From Bryobacteraceae bacterium (lineage in GTDB: Bacteria; Acidobacteriota; Terriglobia; Bryobacterales; Bryobacteraceae): a stretch of DNA of 64,000 nucleotides. Made by a program: the position numbers and the translations under genes. Each line of letters starts with the position of its first letter. Within the stretch, counting starts at the first letter, position 1. Under the pieces are notes generated by a model that saw only the letters and a list, made by a program, of their open reading frames with translations, did not search any database and had not been told where the DNA came from. The stretch covers positions 124,001-188,000 of the forward strand of contig JAHCHE010000007.1 of assembly GCA_026129905.1 (NCBI GenBank), in the 5' to 3' direction. This document shows positions 1 through 9,704 of the stretch, one piece after another.

Positions 1-1
1 G

Positions 2-1843
2 TCGTGGGGCCCGCAGGGCGTTAACGATCTACGCGAAGCATTACGATTCCTGTTTGGTCAACCCCATGAGACGCAAACTCAGACTAATCCGATTGTCGCT
101 GCACTCTTCGCACAATTGCAGCAGGACCGGCTTCAAGCTCAGGTTCAGGTTACCGTATTCCTGGTTGTCTACGGCATGCTCAACGGCAAAGGGAAGGAGG
201 ACTTCGAAGCCGTCAAGAGCGAGTGGGAACAGAAGGTTGCTAACCTCAAAGTCGAACTATATGAGTTGGAAGACCTTGTTGAAGAGTTCCTGCTTGGCAC
301 CTCCCACTCCACAGGTGAGATCGAATTTGACCTGAAGGTGAAAGATTCAAAGCTGCTGAGCATGCATGACTTCTGCTACTTTCTCGCCAATGCTGCGGAC
401 ATTCACCGTGCATTCGTGAAGTTCGGGTGGCGCCTTTTCAACCTCAACGTTCGTTACGAGATTAAGGGATCAAGTGTAAATGGTGATATTGTCGAATCGC
501 TGGAACACCAGAAGACGAGAAAACGATTCCACCACTACAACAACGGTCTTGTTATTTTGGTCGAGAACTTCAATGCAAAGAACCCACAAGTCGTGAAGGT
601 CAAGAAGGCACAGATCGTAAATGGCCTGCAGACCGTCAAGTCCATCCACAATGCCGTTTCCAGCAAGAAGGTCACAGTGCAGGAGCTTGAGGCGGACTGC
701 GTTGTTCAAGTGAAAGTTATTAGAAATGATCAGCCAGACTTCGTAGACACCGTCGTCGAGACGACCAACAACCAAAATCCAATGAACCCCCGCAACTTAA
801 AGTCGCACACGAGGGAACAGCGGATATTGCAAACGACCTTTAAGGAATACAATCCCCGTTGGTTTTATCAATTGAAAGAAGGCCAATGGAATTCGCTGAC
901 CGAAGAGGACGCCAGGTTTTTCAAGCCAGTCGTTGGTTACTCAGTCAAGGAGTTCAAGCCCGATCCCCACAAGAAAGCAGGTAGAGTGATCGACAATGAA
1001 GACCTTGCAAAAGCGTGGCTGGCGTTTCTCGGATTTGCCGACAAAGCTGCCGACCGAGTGACGCATTTCTTTTCTGAGAATGATCTATACCATTTGTCCT
1101 TCAACCGAAAGCCCACCGCCAAACACTGGGAGATCTTCGCAAGCCAAACCAACTTTTTTGATTCTTCTGCTGCCGACGGTAAGGAGTTTACTCGTTGGAC
1201 GGAGCTTGCTATCGGACAAGCCTCCCCAGAAGAGTACTTCGCGGCATACGCGCTAATGGATTTCGCCAAGAACTATGTGCCCTCGCCGAAGCAGTACCGC
1301 GAGTTGGCCCTACAAGAAGGCGTTGTAGATGGTGCAATTGAAAAATCGGGCGGTTCCTTTAAGGTTTCCGCACACGAAGAGGAGAAGTTCCTGTCTACCA
1401 GTGCGACGTACCAGACGTGGCGCTTATTGGCGAACATGAAGGAGTTATTGGTGGAGTTGGCTACTCATGTTCTCGCTCGCCGATATGGTAATTTGAGTCG
1501 AGAGTTTTGCCAATCCCTGCTTGAGACTAGCGACTTGAGGGGCTATACAAAGACGGCGGAGTTAAGGGACGTGGCCCGCGCGGCCGCGTCGGCATCTGAC
1601 TTGCCGAACGACGCCGTCATCGCACGCCTCTTCGGGTTTATTCGCTTCGTCGCCACGCAATTCTGGGAAGAGAAACACAATACGCTCTTGTCTACATCGC
1701 GCATACGTACTATCCTGATCCGCCGTGAGGTCGCGGCGGAGTTCAAGAAGAAGATTTGGGAAGTCGAAAAGAGAAAGACGCTAGATCGAGCATGGAAGCC
1801 TGAAGGCGTGACGTTTTTGGAGTCGCTTCCAGACTTTAAGTAG
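2..1843 (+). CDS. AIPR family abortive-infection protein, 5' end outside window
   Basis: The frame is open from the first bases of the window to the TAA-type end at 1843 (613 visible residues), so the gene is cut by the window edge; the TTG at 116 is only an internal codon. The family signature is clear: IVNGLQTV near visible residue 204, then ETTNNQNPMNPRNL about 55 residues later, as in AIPR proteins (PF10592), which act in phage abortive infection and sit beside restriction or defence genes. The charged C-terminal third has no motif I recognise. Codon and base use are visibly less GC-rich than in all genes downstream, which suggests recent horizontal acquisition. Its usual defence partners would lie upstream, outside the window. 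Family call is confident; the mechanism in this organism is inference. Confidence 0.8.
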   Translation, partial: SWGPQGVNDLREALRFLFGQPHETQTQTNPIVAALFAQLQQDRLQAQVQVTVFLVVYGMLNGKGKEDFEAVKSEWEQKVANLKVELYELEDLVEEFLLGTSHSTGEIEFDLKVKDSKLLSMHDFCYFLANAADIHRAFVKFGWRLFNLNVRYEIKGSSVNGDIVESLEHQKTRKRFHHYNNGLVILVENFNAKNPQVVKVKKAQIVNGLQTVKSIHNAVSSKKVTVQELEADCVVQVKVIRNDQPDFVDTVVETTNNQNPMNPRNLKSHTREQRILQTTFKEYNPRWFYQLKEGQWNSLTEEDARFFKPVVGYSVKEFKPDPHKKAGRVIDNEDLAKAWLAFLGFADKAADRVTHFFSENDLYHLSFNRKPTAKHWEIFASQTNFFDSSAADGKEFTRWTELAIGQASPEEYFAAYALMDFAKNYVPSPKQYRELALQEGVVDGAIEKSGGSFKVSAHEEEKFLSTSATYQTWRLLANMKELLVELATHVLARRYGNLSREFCQSLLETSDLRGYTKTAELRDVARAAASASDLPNDAVIARLFGFIRFVATQFWEEKHNTLLSTSRIRTILIRREVAAEFKKKIWEVEKRKTLDRAWKPEGVTFLESLPDFK

Positions 1844-2172
1844 TCGAAGTTTATTTGGTCAGCGATTATCTTCGCCGGTTCACAGTAGACGTTCTACCCT
1901 CCAGCCAGTCGAAGTACACTCGTAGGCGTTCTTTTCATCCGATACATGTTCCATCGCACTTGCGGCCACTGGGCCGAGATTGTTGTTGCTACTCGACGGG
2001 CGATCCGTCGTTCGCGTTAGGCTTGAGGCACCACTTCCGGATGCACTCCGCGGCTCTGCCGCAGGAATCAGAAACCCTATGGTTCGGAACATAATGAAGA
2101 CGAGCGTAGCTCAATTTGCGGCCTGAGCGGAAGTTGCCGGTCGGCTGGGCTACTCCGTTGGGAATCGATATT
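1844..2172. other. Intergenic stretch without recognisable gene
   Basis: This 329-base gap separates the AIPR gene from the leftward DUF433 gene. Short open frames occur on both strands but none resembles a known family, and none encodes the PIN-like toxin that usually accompanies a DUF433 antitoxin. Base composition shifts from the AT-richer AIPR gene to the GC-rich background, so the border of an acquired segment may lie here. I see no convincing terminator or attachment site. Confidence 0.5.
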
Positions 2173-2454
2173 CTATCTCCTGAGAAGGGTGCTCAGTGGA
2201 AAGGATCTTCGGCCGCGCACCTTTTTATCCTGCCAGGGGCGGCGGCTCGGACGTCCGCGTCGTGGGAACGCACGCATGTACAGCGGCGCGATGGCGATCT
2301 TGTCCTTGCTCAGCGTTGGATAGCCTTCAAGGATCTCCTCCGCAGTTGCACCCTGGGCGAGCATGTCGGCCACCAGGTCCACCGGAATCCGCGTGCCCTT
2401 GAACACCGGTGTTCCGCGCATGATCTCCGGATCGCTGACCACCATGTCCTCCAT
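2173..2454 (-). CDS. DUF433 antitoxin-like protein
   Basis: The protein begins MEDMVVSDPEIMRGTPVFKG and continues with GTRIPVDLVADML and EEILEGYP, the classic DUF433 (COG2442) small DNA-binding fold; the tail PRRGRPSRRPW is also usual for this family. DUF433 proteins are normally antitoxins of a PIN-like DUF5615 toxin encoded immediately downstream. Here no such toxin follows, so the gene is an orphan. I chose the ATG at 2454; an in-frame TTG at 2472 overlaps the stop of the lyase-like gene (TTGA) and is the alternative start, which would couple the two genes translationally. About 94 residues, a normal length. Confidence 0.7.
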   Translation of the reverse strand: MEDMVVSDPEIMRGTPVFKGTRIPVDLVADMLAQGATAEEILEGYPTLSKDKIAIAPLYMRAFPRRGRPSRRPWQDKKVRGRRSFPLSTLLRR

Positions 2455-2468
2455 ACGCGCCAGTTGCT

Positions 2469-4673
2469 TCAATTGGCTCTACAGCGCCGGGGCGACTCCA
2501 CCGACAGATACCACGGAAAGCGTTGCGAGTTGCGGAATAGCTGCGCGAACAGCTTGAGGCGGTCGGTAACCTGCCCTTCTTCCGCCTGCCACCGAAAGCT
2601 ATCCAAGGCGATATCCCAATACGTCTTCTCCCCGCTTGTCTCGGCGATGTAGGCCAGACCCGGAGTCAGCATCACGGAATGGACGGGGGCGTTGAGAAAC
2701 CGGCGGCGGTTGGGGTCCCACTCGCGTGGATTGGCGAAGATCCAATCGGCGGCGCGCCGCAGATAGGCGGGCATTTCCTGGAGATGGAACGTCCAGGAAG
2801 CTTGCGCCATGGCTTCCAGCGCGATGCCGTACATCCAGGACTGGTGGCTGTAGCCCCCGCGGAAGACCGGATCCCACACAACCCGCGGATTCAGAGCTTT
2901 AAGCCGCTCGAGGTCGGCGTCTTGCCAGGCGTGGACGCAGTCGATAATCCAGTGGGCGCGGTCGAGATACTTCTTGTCGCCGAGAACTTCGTAGGCTTTC
3001 AACATGGCGAACATTCCGTGCCCGATGGAGCGCGTATTGCTGTGGAGGTCCAGGCCATTGTAGGTGACGCCGAAATCCGCCGACATCCTCGCCACGTCGC
3101 GCGACCAATGGTCTCCAGTCAGGAGCCAGCGGTCGAAGAGACCCTCGTTCTTGTAAAACGCCCAGCTTGTCGATGAGATGAACTCACCGTTGGAGTAACG
3201 TGTCCAGTGGTTCAGGCCGGGACCGGTCCGCGGCGCGCCGTCACGCCCGGGCTCCACTTCGTGGTGCGAGATGTCCACGTCCGCCAGGTGCGCCGCCGCC
3301 TCGATGGCCATGCGATACGACTTCATGTCCCCGGTTCGGAAGAAGTGCAGGAACAGCGCGTGGGGAAAATCGTAGTATTCGGTCTCCCAGTGGATGCCGT
3401 AGTCGGGCCGCCGGTCGTCGGCGATCAGCTTGTGAATGGCATCGCCGAAATTCAGCATCCCGTATTCATCCAGCCGCCGTCCCTGAAACTGAAAGCCTCG
3501 GTCGCGTTTCGCCAGTACCGCGTCACGGGACGCCGCCAGCCAGCGGTCGTAGCGCTCGACGAGCGGCCAGTACTCGGGCCGGATCGCTTCCTTCGAGGAC
3601 TCGACCAGTCGTCCGAGGGCATGCGTATCGCGGGTGTACCATTTCGGCGGCGCGACGGCGTAGAGCGGCTCGTCGAGCTGGGCCCACAGGTTCTCGCCGC
3701 CGAACGACAGGATCATCTCGTGGGTCTTGGCGACGCCGGTGTAGATATTCTGAGGCCGCGCCGTTTCGGGGAACAACTCGAGTCGCGCCAATCCGTCCGG
3801 ACGCGCCTCGAAGCCTTTCGGATAGAGCTGCCAGAACCAGCGCAGGCCGAAGCCGATGCCGCCGGCCTCGAACCACCCCTTACGGCGGGGATCGGCGGTA
3901 AGCTGTTCGACTCGCGCCGGAGTCACCGGGCCGTCCAGTTGCGCCTGCAGCCACAGCCCGTCGAGGCGCACGAAGTCGCTCATCCGCTCGCCCTGTCGGT
4001 TGACAAAACTGTACACGATGCGGATGTAGGGGCGTCCGGCATAGGCGATCATGCGAACCACGCTGTCCAGTGCGCGGTCCTCCTTGTTCACCCAACCGTG
4101 CGAGCCGGTTCGCTTCAACACCACCTTGAGGGGACTTTGTTCCTCTACGACCAGCTCGGACGAAGGCCAGTTGCTCAGCTTGTATATGCGCTCGTCGGAC
4201 CGGAGCAGCAGATCCGCGGAGCGAAGGCCGGGCCCGTCGAGCAGCGCCCCGGTCCGGCGCGCGGTGAACTCCAGCGGCCCCGTATTGACCGTGACGCCGT
4301 CCTCAGCGGCCTTCACCGCGAGTGAGGCGGGAGGCGGGGGCGGCGGCTCATCGGAAAGCCGGAGGCGATAAACCGCGCGGCCGCGCGCCGCCACATCCGC
4401 GAAGAAGTCGCAGTGTACCCACTGTATCGAAGCCACCTGTACCGCGGCGTCGTTCCACCAGCGGTTCACCACGCGGAAGTCGGCCGGGACAAGCTTCCCG
4501 CCGGGCCCGTACAATCGCAGCCGCGAGATTTCCCGCACCAGGCCTTCCGGAAGCGGCACGCCGAACGTGACCGGCTCGGAAACGCGAGCGATCCCCGCCG
4601 TTTCCTCCACCGTGAGCGGCACATCCAGCGCGAAACCCGCGGCAGCCAGCAAAAGCCCCAGAACGAGCAGCAT
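2469..4673 (-). CDS. Secreted exo-rhamnogalacturonan-lyase-like protein (PcRGLX/YetA type)
   Basis: The start is set at the ATG giving the signal peptide MLLVLGLLLAAAGFA followed by LDVPLTVEETAG; a GTG at 4712 would add 13 residues. The N-terminal part (about residues 15-110, with VTFGVPLPEGLV) looks like the RIFT-barrel domain of PcRGLX/YetA-like proteins. A central beta domain and a helical C-terminal half rich in Trp/Tyr/His (about residues 430-700, with YYDFPHALFLHFFRTG and GLNHWTRYSNG) suggest an alpha/alpha toroid. The family includes rhamnogalacturonan exolyases, so a role in pectin side-chain breakdown is inferred. The gene is divergent from an Oar-like TonB receptor, a common pairing for polysaccharide use. 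Substrate is not provable from sequence. Confidence 0.65.
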   Translation of the reverse strand: MLLVLGLLLAAAGFALDVPLTVEETAGIARVSEPVTFGVPLPEGLVREISRLRLYGPGGKLVPADFRVVNRWWNDAAVQVASIQWVHCDFFADVAARGRAVYRLRLSDEPPPPPPASLAVKAAEDGVTVNTGPLEFTARRTGALLDGPGLRSADLLLRSDERIYKLSNWPSSELVVEEQSPLKVVLKRTGSHGWVNKEDRALDSVVRMIAYAGRPYIRIVYSFVNRQGERMSDFVRLDGLWLQAQLDGPVTPARVEQLTADPRRKGWFEAGGIGFGLRWFWQLYPKGFEARPDGLARLELFPETARPQNIYTGVAKTHEMILSFGGENLWAQLDEPLYAVAPPKWYTRDTHALGRLVESSKEAIRPEYWPLVERYDRWLAASRDAVLAKRDRGFQFQGRRLDEYGMLNFGDAIHKLIADDRRPDYGIHWETEYYDFPHALFLHFFRTGDMKSYRMAIEAAAHLADVDISHHEVEPGRDGAPRTGPGLNHWTRYSNGEFISSTSWAFYKNEGLFDRWLLTGDHWSRDVARMSADFGVTYNGLDLHSNTRSIGHGMFAMLKAYEVLGDKKYLDRAHWIIDCVHAWQDADLERLKALNPRVVWDPVFRGGYSHQSWMYGIALEAMAQASWTFHLQEMPAYLRRAADWIFANPREWDPNRRRFLNAPVHSVMLTPGLAYIAETSGEKTYWDIALDSFRWQAEEGQVTDRLKLFAQLFRNSQRFPWYLSVESPRRCRAN

Positions 4674-4758
4674 TCTATGAGGATTGTAGGCCACCCGGCG
4701 TATCGGACGCACAAGGAACGTGATAGAATCCGGACCAAGCTTTCAAGTTGGGGGGCCC

Positions 4759-7700
4759 ATGGTCAGTCTGGTGAGCCAATCATTCGTTTTGGCAATAGCG
4801 GCGCTGCTTTTCGCGGCTTTCGCTCTGCCCGCCCAAACCACGCTGGGGACGATCCTCGGCACAGCGACCGATCCAACCGGAGCATCCGTCTCTGGCGTCG
4901 CGGTCACCGTCAGGAACATGGATACCGGCATCGAGAACCGGACCACCAGCCGCGAGAACGGTCTGTACGAAGTCACGCACCTCATTCCGGGCCGCTACAC
5001 GGTCACCGCCGAGCAGACGGGCTTTAAGACAGTCCATATATCGGGCGTACTCCTGGAGACTTCGGCGACGGTGCGCGCGGACCTGCGGCTGGAGCTCGGA
5101 GAAGTCACTACGTCGGTGAACGTCGAGGCCACGGCCGCGGCCATCAACACGGAAAGCGCCGATGTCGCCGCCGTGCAGAACAAGGAGGTGATGGTTAAGC
5201 TACCCCTCAATAACCGCAATAGTTTCTACTTCACAATGCTGGTCCTGACCCCTGGCGCGGTCCGCGGCCAAGGGTCCAATGTCAGCCTCGGCGGCGCTCG
5301 CGGGTTTCAATGGCACAGCACGGTCGACGGGGTCAGCACACGTTCACCGCTGTTTGCCAACGCGGTCGGCCCGGCGGAAAGCGGCATGGAAATGACGGCC
5401 GAACTGCGCGTCCAGTTGGCCAACGACAAGGCGGAGTCGGCTCTGCCGGGCGGCTACTACGCGACCTCCAAGTCCGGCACCAACGAGTTTCACGGCAGCC
5501 TGTTCTACTATCACACGAACTCCCGGCTGACGGCCCGTAATACCTTCTCGACGTCAGTTCCTTTCCAGGTGCAAAACAATTACGGGGTCGCCGGAGGCGG
5601 TCCCATTCGCAAGAACCAGACGTTCTTCTACGGCACTTACGAGCGGTTCCCCACCCGCAACGAGCGGATCTTCAACAGCAACCTGCCGACGCTGGCGTTT
5701 CGGCGAGGCGATTTTTCTTCGCGGCTGCCCGCGAACGCGGTGCGCGATCCGCTGAACGGCGAGCCATTCGCCGGAAACCTGATCCCGGCGGCGCGCATCA
5801 GTTCCACCGCCCAGAGGATTCAGGAGCGGTTCTACCCGGAACCGAACTTCGGCCCCGCCAATGGTTTCCAGCAGAATTGGCGTGGCGTCGGCAAGGGGTC
5901 GATATTTAAAACGCTGGTGGAAACGCGGGTGGACCACAAGCTGTCGGCGGCGAACTCCCTGTTCGGCCGGTTCTCCTGGAATACGACCGGCGCCAACGTC
6001 TACGACTACAACCTGATCACCATGCCCATCCGTGAGCAGGACCGGCGCACGACCGCCGTCAGCGTGACCGACACCCACGTGCTGAATCCGACCATGGTCA
6101 ATGAGTTCCGCTTCGGCATCATGCGCAGCAAGAACCCGGCTTTCAATCCTCTGGACGGGCCCGCCCTGGTGGGGGAGTTCGGTCTGGAAGGCATTCGTTG
6201 GAATCCCGAGATCGCCAAGGGCGCCCCGGTTTTCTCCTTCAACAATTTTCAGCAGATCGGCGCCACCGACCTGTACCAGGATCCCAGCGAGAGGATTTAC
6301 CAGGCGACGAACAACTTCACCTGGATCCGCTCCAATCACACGATCAAGATCGGCGCCGGGCTCGCTATTAACCGGGGGACCAACTTTCCGGGCGGCACCA
6401 GCTTCCCGGTCCTGCAATTCGGGCAGTTCGGATTCTCCGGCGCATTTAGCGGCTTCGACTACGCGGATTTCCTGCTGGGTTTGCCGCAGACGGCCGGGCG
6501 CGCCAACGCCATTCCACTGCAAAGCGTGGTCAACCGGGATCTCTCGTTTTTCGTGCAGGACGACTGGAAGGTGACCCGGCGGCTCACCCTCAACCTCGGC
6601 GTGCGCTACGAGTATAATCCGCCTTACCACGACAACGAAGAATTGCTGTTCAACTTCGATCCGGCCACGGGACGGGTGGTCGTACCCAGCGAAAGGTCCT
6701 TGCAGGCTATCAACCCGCTGTTTCCGCGGAACCTTGCGCCGGTTGTCACGGCGGCCGAGGCCGGACTACCCGAAAGCCTTTACTACACCGACCTCAACAA
6801 CATCGTCCCGCGATTCGGTTTCGCCTTCCGCCCTTTCGCCAACGCGCACACGGTGATCCGGGGCGGTTACGGCATTTACATCGACGATCTCACTTCTCAG
6901 TTGTGGCGGCTGGGCGCCGGCGGACCATACGTCTCCCAGGAATCCTTCGTCAACCGGATTACCAATGGAGTCCCCGATTTTCAGTTTCCGCGCGCCTTCC
7001 CGGGCGGGTTTGGCGCAATCGGGGCGCAGAACTTCAACGCGCTGGATCCGCATTTCCGCAATCCCTACATTCAGCAATGGAGCCTGACCCTGGAGCAGGA
7101 GGTGGCCAACACCGGCATCCGCATCTCGTACATCGGTACCAACTCCAGAAAGCTGCCCTGGGTGCGAAACATCAATCAGCCCGTCCCGGGCGTCACGCGC
7201 TTCAGCAACGACCTGCGGCGCTTTCCCCAGTTGCAGAACATTCTGTTGCGGGAAAACGGCGGCCTGCACAATTACAATTCACTGCACGTCGAGGCGGTGC
7301 GCAAATACCGCGCAGGCCTCCATTATCAGATCGGGTGGTCGTGGGCGAAGGCTCTTACCGATTGCCAGAGCGACAGCGAACAAGGCTGCAGCGTGCAGGA
7401 CGCCTACGCGCGCCATCAGGAGTACAGCAATGTGGACTACCAGGCCCGGCACCGCGTTGTCGGCTCCCTGCTTTGGGACCTTCCTTTTGGGCGCGGACGG
7501 CAGTTCGCGTCGAACTGGCGAGGGGTGACTCAGTGGGCCCTCGGCGGCTGGACCTTGAGCTCGACGCTGGCGCTTCAAACCGGATCCAACTTCAGCCCGG
7601 CCTTCAACGGCTTCGACGTATCCAACACGAACGTCACCAGCGGACGCCCGGACCGAATCGGGGACGGCAACTTTCCCTCTTCGGAGCGCACCATCGACCG

Positions 7701-8028
7701 CTGGTTCGACGCGTCCGCCTTCCGCGTCCCCGGAGACGAAAACGGCGACGGCGTTCCCGACGTCAGTGTGGGCCGGTTCGGCAACTCGGCGCCCAATATC
7801 CTGGTCGGCCCCGGCACGATTGACCTGAGCGCCGGTCTCCACAAAGACGTTCAGATCACTGAGCGCGTTCGCGCCACCATCCAGGGCACCTTCCGCAACG
7901 TGCTCAATCACCCCAACTACGGCATTCCCGTGACTAACATCCGCGCCGCGAATGTGGGAGTCGTAACCGGCATGAACGGTTTGGCTGGACCTCGCGTGGG
8001 CCAGGTTGGCCTACGGATCGAGTTTTAG
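4759..8028 (+). CDS. Oar-like TonB-dependent outer-membrane receptor
   Basis: 1089 residues from the ATG that follows a G-rich ribosome site and gives a signal peptide ending ALPAQ; a GTG at 4720 is less likely. Residues about 25-115 form a carboxypeptidase-regulatory-like beta domain (GTATDPTGASVSGVAVTV, then GRYTVTAEQTGFK). A plug domain follows (about 130-240) and the rest is a beta barrel with many aromatic strands, ending in VGLRIEF with the terminal Phe typical of outer-membrane barrels. Oar-like receptors are greatly expanded in acidobacteria and probably import large ligands using TonB/ExbBD. The gene is divergent from the lyase-like gene, so its ligand may be the lyase product; this is inference. 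Confidence 0.85.
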   Translation: MVSLVSQSFVLAIAALLFAAFALPAQTTLGTILGTATDPTGASVSGVAVTVRNMDTGIENRTTSRENGLYEVTHLIPGRYTVTAEQTGFKTVHISGVLLETSATVRADLRLELGEVTTSVNVEATAAAINTESADVAAVQNKEVMVKLPLNNRNSFYFTMLVLTPGAVRGQGSNVSLGGARGFQWHSTVDGVSTRSPLFANAVGPAESGMEMTAELRVQLANDKAESALPGGYYATSKSGTNEFHGSLFYYHTNSRLTARNTFSTSVPFQVQNNYGVAGGGPIRKNQTFFYGTYERFPTRNERIFNSNLPTLAFRRGDFSSRLPANAVRDPLNGEPFAGNLIPAARISSTAQRIQERFYPEPNFGPANGFQQNWRGVGKGSIFKTLVETRVDHKLSAANSLFGRFSWNTTGANVYDYNLITMPIREQDRRTTAVSVTDTHVLNPTMVNEFRFGIMRSKNPAFNPLDGPALVGEFGLEGIRWNPEIAKGAPVFSFNNFQQIGATDLYQDPSERIYQATNNFTWIRSNHTIKIGAGLAINRGTNFPGGTSFPVLQFGQFGFSGAFSGFDYADFLLGLPQTAGRANAIPLQSVVNRDLSFFVQDDWKVTRRLTLNLGVRYEYNPPYHDNEELLFNFDPATGRVVVPSERSLQAINPLFPRNLAPVVTAAEAGLPESLYYTDLNNIVPRFGFAFRPFANAHTVIRGGYGIYIDDLTSQLWRLGAGGPYVSQESFVNRITNGVPDFQFPRAFPGGFGAIGAQNFNALDPHFRNPYIQQWSLTLEQEVANTGIRISYIGTNSRKLPWVRNINQPVPGVTRFSNDLRRFPQLQNILLRENGGLHNYNSLHVEAVRKYRAGLHYQIGWSWAKALTDCQSDSEQGCSVQDAYARHQEYSNVDYQARHRVVGSLLWDLPFGRGRQFASNWRGVTQWALGGWTLSSTLALQTGSNFSPAFNGFDVSNTNVTSGRPDRIGDGNFPSSERTIDRWFDASAFRVPGDENGDGVPDVSVGRFGNSAPNILVGPGTIDLSAGLHKDVQITERVRATIQGTFRNVLNHPNYGIPVTNIRAANVGVVTGMNGLAGPRVGQVGLRIEF

Positions 8029-8140
8029 AAAGGCGGCCGCCAGCGTCCAAGTCGGTGTTCATCGGCATTCGCGGTGGTTGAAATCGATTTGTTCACACCT
8101 TCTCGCGGTCGCGGGTCGGTCTCGCCTGCCGCGTGCGCGC

Positions 8141-9535
8141 TCATGAGCATGGCTCCAGCGCGAGTTGGTTGTAAAGGCGGGAAACGGTATCGGCGAGGGG
8201 CGGCAGAAGGCGGCCGGAGTGTGGATCGATGGCCGGTCCCAAGCCGGACAGGCGGAGCAGTTTTGAGCCGGCATGCATCGGCCGTCCGAGGCGCGGTACG
8301 CCGCCGGTGATCAGCAGTTCGCCCGGCGAGCAGAGTTCGTGGAGCCGTAGACCGGGCCGCAGGTATCGCATGTCGCTGGAATAAATGCCGGTGGACAGAG
8401 CGCGGCCGGCTCTCGTGCGGCGCGAGGCCGGGCTCCGGGGGAACACCTGCGCGCCCTGCAAGGGCTCGAAGAAGGAATCGGACATTCTCAGCACCTCCGC
8501 TTCATTCAGGAGGCCCAACTGGAAGGCGACTTCGACGGCCGCCAGGGGAATCCGATTCTGCCGGCGCGCTGCCTGCGCTTCAAGCGCGGTGGAACCCTGC
8601 CAGCGAGGATTGAGGTCCACCGCGCAGGGCGCGCCCGTACTCTCGTCGACGACGAAATCGAGGCCGAACAATCCGCGATAACCCCTGGACGCCATCCACG
8701 CGCCGATGCGGACGGTCTGCTCGCGGATGGCATCGACGATGGTTTGTCCGACCGAGGCGGTCGCCGTGAAATCATTTCCACCGTGCCCGCCGCGGACGCT
8801 ATGCAACGCCTGCTGGCCGACGACCTGCACGCTTGGATATCCGGCAACCGTTCCCGCGGGCATCGCGATGGCGTTCAAGTTGAACGAGAGCGCGCCGGCG
8901 TAGGGCGTCACCCAGACCTGGGATTCGCCGAACCGCTCGACAGCGGCGGCATGTTGCGGCTCGGATTCGATGATCGCCGTTCCGCTTCCGGCCGCGCCGA
9001 GGTCGAGCTGTGCGACCAACCGTCCGCCGAATTCGGAACGAAGCTCGCTGTAGCGCGTCCCCCGCAAGTTGAGCCAGCGGCCCGGCAGCCTGGGAAGGCC
9101 AAGTTCCGCAAGACCGGAAACCAGGTTCCTCTTGCTGCTGAACCACCAGAACGCATCCCAATCGAGGCAATGGCAGGGCATTCCAGCGGCCGCCGCAAAA
9201 CTCTCCAGCGATCGGCTAGGGTATGGGGACACCGCGGCCCAGGGTCCGCCGGGATTGCGCGCGATCGCCGCGGTTACTTCTTCCTCGACGGCATGCGGGA
9301 GCAGGCCGGTACCAGAATCGTCGAGTTCTTCCCGGTGGCCACGTTTCCGCTCCAGCGAGCAAAAGGAGATGCCGGTCTCGCGCTCCATCGCATCGAGATC
9401 GTCGCCGTCATCCAGCGTCGGTACGACGGAAATCGGGGCGAATTCGTCCAGGCCGAGGCAATACCCCCCGAGCCTCGTCTGCCAGAGAAGGCGTAGGCGG
9501 TGGAACACCTGGCGAAATGAGGCTGGATCGGTCAT
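8141..9535 (-). CDS. ATP-grasp domain protein of unknown substrate
   Basis: 464 residues if translation starts at the ATG at 9535 (MTDPASFRQVFHRLR); the open frame runs further upstream but into non-conserved sequence. Key parts of an ATP-grasp ligase are visible in the second half: GLFGLDFVVDESTG and DLNPRWQGSTALE, where the Asp, Asn and Arg would bind Mg-ATP. The N-terminal part may be a substrate-recognition domain. ATP-grasp enzymes join a carboxylate to an amine or thiol through an acyl phosphate. It resembles the loose COG2232-type carboligases, some of which serve cofactor biosynthesis, but no partner gene lies adjacent. It ends about 110 bases from the convergent TonB receptor gene. 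Confidence 0.65.
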   Translation of the reverse strand: MTDPASFRQVFHRLRLLWQTRLGGYCLGLDEFAPISVVPTLDDGDDLDAMERETGISFCSLERKRGHREELDDSGTGLLPHAVEEEVTAAIARNPGGPWAAVSPYPSRSLESFAAAAGMPCHCLDWDAFWWFSSKRNLVSGLAELGLPRLPGRWLNLRGTRYSELRSEFGGRLVAQLDLGAAGSGTAIIESEPQHAAAVERFGESQVWVTPYAGALSFNLNAIAMPAGTVAGYPSVQVVGQQALHSVRGGHGGNDFTATASVGQTIVDAIREQTVRIGAWMASRGYRGLFGLDFVVDESTGAPCAVDLNPRWQGSTALEAQAARRQNRIPLAAVEVAFQLGLLNEAEVLRMSDSFFEPLQGAQVFPRSPASRRTRAGRALSTGIYSSDMRYLRPGLRLHELCSPGELLITGGVPRLGRPMHAGSKLLRLSGLGPAIDPHSGRLLPPLADTVSRLYNQLALEPCS

Positions 9536-9704
9536 CACAGGATTGTATAATCGGCGCAAGCCACATGTGGAATCCGCCGGCGCGGGCGCCGCGACGCGTT
9601 CTCGGCAGTGAGGCTCCAGTCTGGAAACAGGAAGGTCGGGACGTGTCCGTTCATTGGCGGGTGAAGCGGTGGGGCCGGGTGTGACAATCCGCAACCGGAG
9701 ATAG

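Noticed and set aside
2095-2180. tRNA-like start (GCGTAGCTCAATTTG) after the AIPR gene
   Set aside because: No acceptor stem partner, anticodon arm or T-loop GTTCGAATC at the expected distance; taken as chance.
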